Assembly (NCBI GenBank): GCA_947471745.1
Contig: CANJKZ010000011.1
Span: 1,364,001-1,428,000, forward strand
Reading direction: 5' to 3'
Origin: Closterium sp. Naga37s-1
Taxonomy: Eukaryota; Streptophyta; Zygnematophyceae; Desmidiales; Closteriaceae
Length of the DNA: 64,000 nt
The position numbers were made by a program, and so were the translations under genes. The notes below the pieces were generated by a model. It worked only from the letters and a program-made list of their open reading frames with translations. It searched no databases and was not told where the DNA came from. Positions 44,020-55,800 of the stretch are shown in pieces. Each line of letters opens with the position of its first letter. Within the stretch, counting starts at the first letter, position 1.

Positions 44020-47000
44020 ATGGCTAGTCTCAATGTTCTTACCTTTGATGCTGAGGGTCGAGCTGTTGACTTTGAGGTCTGGCTAGATGATCTGCAGCTT
44101 TTCCTACAGTGCGATAGCAAGGATGGTCTCTCACTGTTCGATCTCACGTCTGGCGCCTCTACTGCCCCTGCTGCTGATGCTGACAGTACTGTTCGCTCGC
44201 AGTGGCTCACGCGCGATGCTGCTGCTCGTCTTGCTGTGCGTAATCACCTCCCGTCTACTGAGCGCGCGCACTTTAGTCAGTACAAGAGTGCTAGGGCTCT
44301 GTACGACGCTGTAGTTGCACGCTACTCCTCCCCTACCACTGCTGCCCTCAGCCGCCTCATGCTGCCGTACCTTTTTCCTGACCTTGCCGCCTTTGCCACA
44401 GTTGCTGACCTAGTTGCTCACCTCCGCACTAGTGACGCTCGCTACCGCGCTGCCCTTCCCACTGAGTTTCTTCCCACGAACTCCCCCCCCAAGTACATCA
44501 CCCTTTACTACCTAGTCACCCGCCTCCCTGACTCTCTCTCCTCAGTCAGGGATCACTTTCTCTCCCTTTGCCCCACCGAGCTGACTGTCGACTTGCTAGA
44601 GGAGCGCCTTGCTGCAGCTGAGAAGAGTATCTTAGCTGTCGGTGCTTCTCGCGGCGACCGTCGCACCCCCTTCTTTGAGGGGTGTTCCCCTGTCCCCCTT
44701 CTCCCCTCTGTTGCCTCTGCTGCTGCTGTCGACCTCGTTGGCACTGATGAGGTTGGCGCTGCGTCTGCCCCTAGTGGGCGACGCCGCACTGGCAAGGGCA
44801 AGGGAAGCAGGGGTGGCGGAGGGGGTGGTGGAGAAAGCGGTGGAGGAGGTGGAGGAGGTGGAGGTGGTGGTGGGGGTGGTCCCGAGAGTGGGGGTGTCGG
44901 TGGCGGCAGTGGAGGCCGTGGAGGCGGTGGCGGAGGAGGTGGAGGCGGCGGCAGCGGTGGTGGAGGTAGCGGAGGAGGTGGTGCTGGTCGCGGTGCAGCC
45001 ACGCAGCGTGGAGGCCTTGGTGGCAGCCAGCGTCAGCAGCAGCTGCGCACCCGTGAGACCCCGTCTGTTCAGCAGCTTCGTGAGTGGTACGCTGGGCGTG
45101 GGAGGTCTGGGGGTGCAGGTCCCTGCACGTACATTCTTCGCACAGGCACTCGTAGTGGGGAGGTGTGTGGTCTCCCACACACCACGCAGCGCTGCTTCGG
45201 CCGCTTGACTGACGCTTGGCGTACCCAGTTTCCTGACGCTGTTGAGCTTCCTCGTTGGCATGATCTGCTTCTGCAGAATGTGCCTATCTTTGATCTAGAC
45301 TTTGATGCTATCCTTGCTGCCATGTATGCTCTTGCTGATATTACTGAGGGTGACTGTTACCTGCGTGTTCCGCCCGACCCGGGCACTGTGGCTGCTGCTC
45401 TAGGTGCTAGTGCGGCTGCTGCTCTAGGTGCTAGTGCGTCTGCTGCTCCAGGTGCTGGTACGTCTCCTCTCTCAGGTACTGCACCTACTGAGTCCTTTCA
45501 CACTTTCACACTTGACTCTGGTGCTTCGCGCTCTTTCTTTAGAGACAGCACCACGCTCACGCCGCTCAGTCGGCCTGTTGCAGTCTCCCTTGCTGACCCC
45601 TCAGGGGGGCCAGTACTTGCACACTCCTCCACTGTCCTACCATGTCCTGCGGCCCCGTCGGGCTTGCTGTCGGTACTCCACCTCCCCTCGTTCTCTACGA
45701 ACCTGGTGAGTGGAGCTGACCTCCAGGACGCGTGGGTTGACCAGTTCACCCCTGGAGGTCAGCGTGTGACCCACTGCACTTGCTCTCGGACGGGCCGTCA
45801 CCTGGCCACGTTCACCCGTCGGCCAGGGTCGAGTCTGTACACACTGACTACTACGCCTCCTCCGGTCTCTGCGTCTGGTCAGGTAGCTGCGTCCAATCAG
45901 GTGTTTGCTGCCGCGTCCAGGTCCAGTCCTGCGTCTGCCCCTGCTCGTGTCGTCCGTTGGCACACGAGACTCTCCTTTGGCACCACCGCCTTGGTCACCC
46001 CTCCCTGCCTCGTCTTCGAGGTATGGCCTCCCGTGCCCTTGTCTCGGGTCTACCCAGGTCCCTCCCTCCCCTTCCTCCGGGGCCTGCCCCCACCTGTGTT
46101 CCTTGTGTCGAGGGCCGGCAGCGCGCCGCCCCTCACTCCTCCTCGTTTCCTCCGACTGAGGCCCCTCTGCAGACTCTTCACATGGACGTGTGGGGCCCTG
46201 CCCGCGTCCGTGGACAGGGTCACGAGCGCTACTTCCTGCTGGTCGTTGACGACTACTCGCGTTACACCACAGTCTTCCCCTTGCGCTGCAAGGGTGAGGT
46301 CCCTGAGGTGTTGATCGACTGGATCCGCGGTGCTCGTCGCCAGCTCAGTGAGAGTTTCGGCTCAGACCTTCCTGTTCTGCGTCTGCACTCAGACAGAGGC
46401 GGAGAGTTTTCCTCCGACCTCCTGAGAGCCTTCTGTCGTTCGGAGGGCATCCGCCAGACGTTCACGCTTCCGGCCTCCCCGCAGCAAAATGGGATTGCTG
46501 AGCGCCGCATTGGCATGGTCATGGACATCGCTCGTACGTCCATGATCCATGCGGCTGCTCCCCATTTTCTGTGGCCGTTCGCAGTTCAGTACGCGGCGCA
46601 TCAGATCAACCTTTAGCCTCGTGTCTCCTTGCCGGAGACCACACCTACTCTGCGGTGGACGGGGAAGGTTGGCGATGCGTCCGCGTTTCGTGTCTGGGGA
46701 TCTCGAGCTTTTGTCCGCGATACTACAGCGGACAAGCTGTCCTCCCGTGCCGTTCCCTGTGTCTTCCTTGGCTTCCCTCCTGACGCACCCGGGTGGCAGT
46801 TCTACCACCCCACCTCGCGTCGTGTTCTGTCCTCTCAGGACGTCACGTTCGACGAGTCGGTGTTGTACTACCGTCTCTTTCCCTACCGCACTGCCTCTCC
46901 CCCCCCCCCGCCGCTCTTCCTGGCACAAGGTACTCCCCTGGTACACCCCCTCCCCCCCAAGGGTCCTGCCCCCTCAGGTGTGTCCCAGGTAGACCCTGCC

Positions 47001-49951
47001 GAGCCGGTCGAGGTAGCTGTCGACTCAGGTGCTGCTAGGGGTGCCGACCCTGCGGGTGCGGGGACTGGGGGTGCTGAGTCTGGGGGTGCTGAGACTGGGC
47101 GTGCTGAGCCTGGGGGTGTGGCACCTGAGGGTGCTGTGTCTGGAGGTGCTGAGCCTGCGCGTGCTGAGTCTGGAGGTACTCTAGGTGTCCCGTCGCTGCG
47201 GGAGCCCCTCTCTCCACAGCGGCTTCGTGAGTGGTACTCTCGGCGCTGTCGGGTTGCTGCTGGGGGTGCTGCTGGTGCTGGAGCTGCTGGAGGTGCTGGA
47301 GGTGCTGGTGCTGCTGGAGGTGGTGCTGGTGCTGGAGCTGCTGGAGGTGCTGCTGGTGCTGGAGGTGCTACTGGAGCTACTAGAGGTGCTGGCGCTGCTG
47401 GAGGTGGTGCTGGTGCTGGAGCTGCTGGAGGTGCTGCTGGTGCTGGAGCTGCTGGAGCTGTTGGAGGTGCTGGCGCTGCTGGAGGTGGTGCTGGTGCTGG
47501 AGCTGCTGGAGGTGCTGCTGGTGCTGGAGCTGCTGGATCTGCTGGAGGTGCTGGTGCTACTGGAGGTGGTGCTGGTGCTGGAGCTGCTGGAGGTGCTGCT
47601 GGTGCTGGAGGTGCTACTGGAGCTACTGGAGGTGCTGGCGCTGCTGGAGGTGGTGCTGGTGCTGGAGCTGTTGGAGGCGCTGTGCGGCCGCGGCCGTACT
47701 ACGTTCCGCTCCTTCAGCAGGTTCTTGGCTCCCCGCCTCCTCCTGGTCCTCCTCCTCCTTTCCTGAGTCCACCGCCTGTCCAGTCCCAGTCGCAGTTGCA
47801 GCCGGCCTCTCCACTGCCTGGTCCTTCTCCTTACTCTGGTCCGACTAGAGGTCTTACGGAGCGTCGTGAGCCTGAGTCTCGTCCTGCGTCGCCTGTCTGT
47901 ACTGTTCGCGCTGGTCGTGTTTCGCGTCCGCGTCTTCCTCCTGTCCCAGGCACTCACTCTATGACACTGCGTCCTTCTACTGCTCCACAGCGTGTCTCTC
48001 TGCCCTCTCCTCCTGCGTCCTCTCTTCCTGACGGTCCGGACCCGGAGTCTGACTCCCTTCGTGCTGCTAGTCCTACTGTCACGCGCTTTCTGGCCACTGC
48101 TGTCACTGACCCCCTGTTTGAGTCCTCTTCTGCGTCTGCTCTTGTTGCTGAGCTTGTTGACTTTGCTGCAGCCTGTCGCCTAGACTACGCCGCTAGTCTT
48201 GTTGCTGAGTCTATGTCTGTGTCTGTCTGTCCTCCGTCCGTCGGGGGTGAGTGTGCTCTTGGCACGGACGTCCTTGAGGACAGGCAAGAGGACCTTGAGT
48301 GCTTTGCCGCTGCTTCACCTCATCTCGTGTCCATGCTGCTTGCCCCTGAGGGAGACCCGGATGCACTAGACATCCCGACCCCGCGCTCTTACGCAGAGGC
48401 GATAGAGGGTCCCTACTCCTCTCAGTGGAAGGCAGCCATGGACGCAGAGATGGCTTCCTGGAAGTCCACAGGCACCTACGTTGACGAGGTTCCGCCACCT
48501 GGGGCGAACATCGTCAGTGGCATGTGGATCTTCAGGGTGAAGCGGCCGCCGGGTTCTCCGCCTGCCTTCAAGGCTCGTTACGTTGCACGTGGCTTCAGTC
48601 AGCGACAGGGAGTTGACTTCTTTCAGACCTTCTCCCCTACCCCGAAGATGACCACTCTTCGGGTACTGCTGCACGTTGCTGCTCAGCGTGACTACGAGCT
48701 CCACTCGCTTGACTTCAGCACAGACTTCCTACAGGGCAGCCTGCACGAGGAGATCTGGCTGCGCCGCCCACCTGGCTTCACTGGGTCGTTTCCTCCTGGT
48801 ACCCAGTGGAGCCTCCGGCGGCCAGTCTACGGTCTCCGCCAGGCGCCCCGTGAGTGGCACGACACGCTCAGGACGACTCTTGCTGCTCTTGGTTTTGCTG
48901 CTTCCACTGCTGACCCTTCTCTGTTTCTACGCACTGACGCTACTCTGCCGCCGTTCTACGTTCTTGTGTACGTAGACGACCTTGTCTTTGCTACTGCTGA
49001 CACGGAGGCACTCGCCCACGTGAAGTCCGAGCTGCAGAAGAGACACACGTGCATAGACCGGGTGAGCTGACAAGCTATCTTGGCTTGCGGATCACCCGGG
49101 ACAGAGCGCAGCGCACCATTACCTTGACTCAGTCACACATGGTGCAGCAGGTCCTTCAGCGCTTCGGCTTCACCTACTCCTCGCCACAGTCCACTCCTCT
49201 GCCTACCGGTCACTCGCTCTCAGCTCCACCTTCGGACGAGTCCGTAGAGCCAAGTGGCCCGTATCCAGAGCTTGTGGGCTGCCTCATGTACCTGATGACT
49301 TGCACACGACCTGACCTCGCATACCCTCTCAGCCTTCTGGCTCGCTACGTGGCTCCCGGCAGGCACCGAAAGGTGCACTGGGATGCTGCGAAGAGGGTGT
49401 TGCGTTACTTGTGCAGTACATCGGGCATGGGGCTCGTGCTTGGAGGACGGGCTCGAGTTGTCCTCACTGGTCACGCTGACGCCTCCTGGGTTGACGACTT
49501 GGCTACGCAGCGGTCGTCACAGGGTTACACCTTCAGCCTTGGCTCCGGTTCTGTCTCCTGGCGGTCTACCCGCTCTTCTTCTGTTCTCCGCTCCAGTTGT
49601 GAGGCTGAGATCTACGCTGGGGCCATGGCTGCACAGGAGCTTCGCTGGCTCACCTACCTGCTGACAGACTTGGGAGAGGCACCTCGTTCTCCTCTAGTTC
49701 TGTACGTCGACAACAAGGCCATGCTGGCCTTGTGTCAGGAGCACAGACTGGAGCACAGAACGAAGCACATTGCTCTGCGCTACTTCCTTGCTCGAGAGTT
49801 GCAGCAGCGTGGCCAGCTTCGTCTTGCTTACGTGGCCTTTCAGGCCAACACTGCTGATGTTTTCACCAAGGCACTTCAGCCTTGTGATCATCAGCGTTTC
49901 CGTACTGTGTTAGGCCTTGTACCTACTGTGCCTCACTTGTTGACTTCATGA
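44020..49951 (+). pseudogene. Gag-Pol coding region of element I (broken)
   Basis: A-family polyprotein. Gag begins MASLNVLTFDAEGR at 44020, with the poly-Gly tract near 44810-44990 and the Cys/His cluster CX13CX3HX4C near 45125-45194. Protease has DSGAS near 45516. Integrase has MDVWGPA near 46182, HSDRGGEF and ERRIG. The Ala/Gly linker (about 47250-47680) is longer than in A. RT has YVDDL near 48970, and RNase H has CEAEIYAG and YVDNK. About three breaks. Confidence 0.94.
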
Positions 49952-50180
49952 CTCTGCTTGTACTGTACTCTATATACTTATACCTGCATGCTTACACTTG
50001 CTAGGTTGTGTTCACTGTACTGTTTGCTTTCCTTTATATAACTCTGCATGTGAACTGGCCTTACGGCCCTTTGTTTGTGCTCAGACTGTGTGGTGACTTT
50101 GTGATCCACCCTGAGCTTGCTTTGCTTTTCTTGACTGGTCTTGTGACCTCTTGTTCTCCCCCACTTTGCCTATGGGGGTG

Positions 50181-50313
50181 TGTCAAACTTATATCTGCTA
50201 TAGTCTATTTAGGCTGTAGTGGGGTAGTTCTTAGAGGGTACAACACTTATGTGTTTCCTACTTGTACCCATCTCATTTCTAGATCATTCATTCTTTCGTC
50301 AATTATTCTCACA
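50181..50313 (+). repeat. 3' LTR of element I
   Basis: 133 bp, preceded by the polypurine hairpin (50158-50178) and followed by GTAGC. Confidence 0.95.
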
Positions 50314-50318
50314 GTAGC

Positions 50319-50467
50319 TAGTACAAAGACGGTTAAAATCATATTTTTGATAGCATCATTGCGAACTTGCAAAATGATAAAAAACATTTCTCGAAAGAAC
50401 CTCGGGGCTTTACTTTTTGTAATAACTGCAACGTTGGAGAATTTTTGCATGTGGGAAAAAATACAGC
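50319..50467. other. MULE interior piece between copia I and copia J
   Basis: 149 bp, AT-rich, ending in ACAGC (50463-50467), the left target duplication of J. Confidence 0.75.
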
Positions 50468-50600
50468 TGTCAAACATGTATATATGTTATAGTTTGGGTA
50501 GGCTTAGCGGGGTACACACTGTGGGGTACAACCCCACAGTTTTTCTTCTTTGTACCAACCCTCTCGATAGTCGACATCACTTTTCCCAATGATTCTAACA
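50468..50600 (+). repeat. 5' LTR of element J
   Basis: 133 bp, containing a strong 8-bp inverted repeat CTGTGGGG/CCCCACAG around TACAA (about 50519-50539). Followed by the TGGTATAGAGC primer site. Confidence 0.93.
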
Positions 50601-52851
50601 TGGTATAGAGCATAGGTCCTTAGGACCTAGGATTAGGGCCCACCACGCTTGCCTGCCTTGTCTAGTGCCTACGCGCGCCTCGGCTGCCCGCGCGCGCCTC
50701 GGGTGGTTCTTTTTTTTTTTTTTTTTTTCCCACGTGCGCCGCTTTAGCAGCCCGCGCAGCCCGCTTTGGCCCCACCTGTGCGCCCCTTAAGTCGCCCGCA
50801 CGCAACCTGGTTAGGCCACGCTAGTGCGGCCCGTTGCCCAGCGCAGCCTGCAGCTTAGCGACTAGCCCGCAGCCGCGCACGTGCGGCCCGTCGCCCATAG
50901 CAGCCCGCAGCCGCACGCAGCTTGCAGCCGCGCACGCTGCCTGTCGCCACGTGCAGCCCGCAGCTGCAAGCAGCCCGCAGCCCGCGCATTCCGTCGCCGC
51001 ACGCAGCCTGCGGCCGCGCGCGCTGCCCGTAGCCACGCGCAGCCTGCAGCCTCGTGCAGCAAGCCGCCACACGCAGCCAGCAGCCTCACGCAGCCCTCCT
51101 GCCTGCTGCCTGCCTGCTGCTTGCTGCCTGCTGCCGCCTGCCTGCTTGCTGCCTGCTGCCGCCTGCCTGCCGCCTGCCTGCCTGCCTGCTTGCTGCCTGC
51201 TGCCGCCTGCCTGCAGCCTGCCTCCTGCCTGCCTGCCTGCTTACTGCCTGCTGCCGCCTGCCTGCAGCCTGCCTGCTGCCTACCTGCAGCCTGCCTACTG
51301 CCTGCCTGCTGCCTGCCTGCTGCTTGCTGCCTGCTGCCGCCTGCCTGCAGCCTGCCTGCTGCCTGCCTGCTGCCGCCTGCTTGCTTGCTGCCTGCTGCCG
51401 CCTGCCTGCCGCCTGCCTGCCTGCCTGCTTGCTGCCTGCTGCCGCCTGCTTGCAGCCTGCCTGCTGCCTGCCTGCTGCCTGCCTGCTGCTTGCTGCCTGC
51501 TGCCGCCTGCCTGCAGCCTGCCTGCTACCTGCCTGCTGCCTGCCTGCTGCCGCCTGCCTGCTTGCTGCCTGCTGCCGCCTGCCTGCCGCCTGCCTGCCTG
51601 CCTGCTTGCTGCCTGCTGCCGGCTGCCTGCAGCCTGCCTCCTGCCTGCCTCCTGCCTGCCTGCTTGCTTACTGCCTGCTGCCGCCTGCCTGCTGCCTGCC
51701 TGCAGCCTGCCTGCTGCTTGCTGCCTGCTGCCGCCTGCCTGCCGCCTGCCTGCTGCCTGCCTGCTGCATGCCTGCTACTTACTGCCTACTGCCTGCCTGC
51801 TGCCTGCTTGCTACTTGCTGCCTGCTGCCGCCTGCCTGCCGCCTGCCTGCCTGCCTGCTTGCTGCCTGCTGCCGCCTGCCTGCAGCCTGCCTGCTGCCGC
51901 CTGCCTGCCGCCTGCCTGCCTGCCTGCTTGCTGCCTGCTGCTGCCTGCCTGCAGCCTGCCTGCTGCCTGCCTGCTGCTTGCTGCCTGCCTGCTGCCTGCC
52001 TGCTGCCTGCCTGCTGCCTGCCTGCTACCTACTGCCTGTTGCCTGCCTGCTACTTGCTGCCTGCTGCTGCCTGCCTGCTTACTGCCTGATGCCGCCTGCC
52101 TGCAGCCTGCCTGCTGCCTGCCTGCTGCCTACCTGCTGCTTGCTGCCTGCTGCCGCCTGCCTGCACCTTGCCTGCTGCCTGCCTGCAGCCTGCCTGCCTG
52201 CTGCCGCCTGCCTGCTTGCTGCCTGCTGCCGCCTGCCTGCCGCCTGCCTGCCTGCCTGCTTGCTGCCTGCTGCCGCCTGCCTGCAGCCTGCCTGCAGCCT
52301 GCCTCCTGCCTGCCTGCCTGCTTACTGCCTGCTGCCGCCTGCCTGCAGCCTGCCTGCTGCCTGCCTGCAGCCTGCCCGCTGCCTGCCTGCTGCCTGCCTG
52401 CTGCTTGCTGCCTGCTGCCGCCTGCCTGCCGCCTGCCTGCTGCCTGCCTGCTGCCTGCCTGCTACTTACTGCCTTCTGCCTGCCTGCTGCCTGCTTGCTA
52501 CTTGCTGCCTGCTGCCGCCTGCCTGCCGCCTGCCTGCCTGCCTGCTTGCTGCCTGCTGCCGCCTGCCTGCTGCCGCCTGCCTGCCTGCCTGCTTGCTGCC
52601 TGGTGCCGCCTGCCTGCTGCCTGCATGCTGCCTGCCTGCTGCTTGCTGCCTACTGCCGCCTGCCTGCCGCCTGCCTGCTGCCTGCCTGCTGCCTGCCTGC
52701 TACCTACTGCCTGCTGCCTGCCTGCTACTTGCTGCCTGCTGCCGCCTGCCTGCTTGCTGCCTGCTGCCGCCTGCCTGCCACCTGCCTCCTACCTGGTGCC
52801 TGCTGCCTCTGTCTGCTGCCTGCTGCCTGCTGCCTCCTGCCTTAAGCCAAT
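50601..52851 (+). repeat. CTGC-repeat leader of element J
   Basis: Includes a T run (about 50709-50728) and a GCAGCCCGCAGC-rich part to about 51090. After that come about 1.75 kb of CTGCCTGC/CTGCTGCCGCC variants up to Gag. Higher-order units of about 60-130 bp recur. All three forward frames are open for long distances because the period-4 repeat lacks stops, giving AACLLPPACLPAC-like peptides that I do not regard as proteins. Confidence 0.85.
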
Positions 52852-55800
52852 ATGGCGACGCCCAACGTTCTAGCGTTCGAGCCTGACGGTCGTCCCATCG
52901 AGTTCACTGTGTGGTTAGACGATCTCCAGCTGTTCCTTCTGACTGATGCCAAAGAGGGCGTTTCTCTGTTTGATTACGTCTCTGGCACTGCCGTTACTCC
53001 TGCTGCTGATGCTCCTGCTCTAGAATGCTCCCAGTGGCTGACTCGTGATGCTGCTGCACGCCTAGCTATTAGGAACCACCTGCCGATTACTGAGCGAGCG
53101 CATTTCAGCCAGCACAGAACTGCTAAGACACTGTACGACGCTGTAGTTGCGCGCTACTCCTCCCCGGCCACTGCAGCCATAGGTCGACTCATGCTACCGT
53201 ACCTGTTCCCCGATCTTTCCTCGTTCACCACTGCTGAGGACCTAGTTTCTCACCTGCGCGCTACTGACTCTCGCTTTCGTGCCGCTCTTTCAGCCGAGTT
53301 CTGCGCCGCAAACCCCCCCCCCCCCCCCCCCCCCCCCCGATGTACTTCACTCTCTATTTCCTCGTCACCCGCCTCCCTGACACTCTTAGCTCTGTCAGGG
53401 ACCACTTCCTAGCGCTAGACCCCACCACTCTCACTGTCGACGACTTCGAGAAGCACCTCCTCGCAGCAGAGAAGAACATCCTCGCTGTAGGTGCTGCTCG
53501 TGGCACTCCTCGCTCTCCCCTCTTTGAGGGGTGCTCCCCCTCCCCTCTCACCCCCTCCTACGCCTCCGCAGCTGCTGCTCACGACTACCTTGGTGCTGAG
53601 GGGGTCGGAGCTGCTTCCGCTCCTAGTGGGAAGCGTCGCAGCGGCAGGAGCGGCAGGGGTGGCAGGGGCGGTGGGGGTGGCGGTGGAGGTGGCGGTGGTG
53701 CAGGCGGCGGGGGAGGTGGAGGTGGTGGGGGTGGTCGTGGGGGTGGAGGCGGTGGAGGTGGTGGTGGGGGCGGCGGAGGCACTGGGAGCGGTGGAGGGGG
53801 CAGCAGCGGCGGTGGGGGAGGAGGGAGCGGTAGTGGCATTGGTGGTCAGGGCCAGCAGCAGCCGCAACAGCAGCAGCAGCAGAAGCAGCAGCATCAGCGT
53901 CAACGCCAGACCCCCACTTCCCAGTAGCTTCTTGACTGGTATGCCGGGCGTGGGGCTTCTTGGGGTCCTGGTCGCTGCCCCTATATCATCCGCACAGGTC
54001 CCCGCGCTGGTCGCCAGTGCACAGGTTTTCACACTGAGCAGCGCTGCTTCGCTCGGCTTAGCGACGCCTGGCGCGCCAAGTTTCCTGATGCTCCTGAGTT
54101 CCCCAACTGGGAAGACTTGCTTAGGCGTGATGTACCTATCTTTGATATTGACTATGAGGCAATTCTTGCTGCTATGTATGCCTTGTTTGTTAGTGCTGAG
54201 GGTGACTGCTACTTGTGTGTGCCGCCGGATCCTGGTATAGCCCCTGGTATAGCCCCTGCGGCACTAGGTGCTTGTGAGTCTGCTCCCCTTGGTACTGCGC
54301 CTGCACAGGCTTTGCACACCTTTACACTTGACTCTGGTGCTTCCCGCTGTTTCTTTCGCGACAGTACCACAGTCACTCCCCTCCCTGCACCTGTTCCTGT
54401 CTCACTGGCTGACCCCTCTGGGGGCACAGTGCTTGCACGGTCTTCCACTGTGCTTCCGTGTCCGGCGGTCCCGTCTGGTAAGCTGTCTGGTCTCCACCTC
54501 CCCTCGTTCTCTACGAACTTGGTGAGTAACGCTGTCCTCCAGGATGCGGGGGTTGACACCTTCACCCCTGGCCGGCAGCGTGTGGCGATTTGCACGTGCT
54601 CCCAGACTGGTCGCCACCTGGCCACGTTCGCTCGTGCGCCAGGGTCCAGTCTGTACACCCTCACCACTGCGTCACGCTCCGCCCCTTTGTCTCCCCAGTT
54701 GCACGCGTCTGCTCAGGTAGCTACACAGTGTGAGTGTCGCCGGCTGTCGCACGACACTCTCCTGTGGCACCACCACCTTGGTCACCCCTCCCTGCCTCGC
54801 CTACGCAGCATGCACTCCCGCTTCCTGGTTTCTGGTCTTCCCAGGTCTCTGCCTCCCCTCCCTCCCTCGCCTGCGCCGCCCTGCATTCCCTGCGTCGAGG
54901 GGCGGCAGCGCGCCGCTCCTCACTCCTCCTCGTTCCCTCCCACAGAGGCTCCACTGCAGACTCTCCACCTGGACGTGTGGGGCCCAGCCCGCGTCCGTGG
55001 ACAGGGCCACGAGCGGTACTTCCTGCTGGTTGTCGACAACTTCCGCGCTACACCACGGTCTTCCCCTTGCAGCGCAAGGGGGATGTCCCTGATGTTTTGA
55101 TCCCCTGGATCCGCGCTACTCGTCTCCAGCTCCGCGAGCGGTTCCAGTCGGACTTTCCTGTCCTGCATCTGCACTCTGACAGAGGTGGTGAGTTCTCCTC
55201 AGACCTCTTGGCAGCCTTCTGTGCGGAGCAAGGCATCCGCCAGACTTTCACACTTCCGGCCTCTCCGCAGCAGAATGGGGTTGCTGAGCGCCGCATTGGC
55301 TTAGTCATGGAGGTCGCTCGTACCTCCATGATCCATGCGGCTGCCCCCCATTTTCTGTGGCCGTTTGCGGTCCGGTACGCCGCGCATCAGCTCAACCTTT
55401 GGCCCCGTGTCTCCTTGCCGGAGACCTCGCCCACACTGCTGTGGACGGGGAAGGTTGGCGACGCGTCGCGTTTCCGGGTCTGGGGTGCTCGTGCCTTTGT
55501 CCGCGATACCACCGCGGACAAGCTCTCCCCTCGCGCCATTCCTTGCGTCTTCCTTGGCTTTGTCCCTGACGCGCCTGGCTGGCAGTTTTATGACCCCGCC
55601 TCACGCCGTGTCTTTGCGTCTCAGGACGTCACCTTTGACGAGTCCGTCCCCTTTTACCGCCTCTTCCCCTACCGCATTGCTCCTCGCCCCCCCCCGCCGC
55701 TCTTTCTCGCCCCATGTCCTCCCCAGGTAGACCCCCTCCCCGCGCCAGGTCCTGCTCCTTCAGGTGTCTCTCAGGTAGACCCCCCTGCGCCTGCGCCTGT

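Larger units (their letters stand above)
42887..50313 (+). mobile_element. Ty1/copia element I, full length, broken
   Basis: LTRs of 133 bp at 42887-43019 and 50181-50313 differ at about five positions. There is a perfect 5-bp target duplication GTAGC (42882-42886 and 50314-50318). Same family as A and D, with A-type leader, Gag-Pol and 3' block. It is somewhat older than A by LTR divergence. The coding region has about three breaks. It is inserted in the MULE. Confidence 0.96.

Noticed and set aside
50834-52886. Very long forward open frames of AACLLPPACLPAC type (up to 679 codons) in all three frames
   Set aside because: They come from a stop-free CTGC repeat in the leader of copia J. All three frames are open alike and none has a domain.
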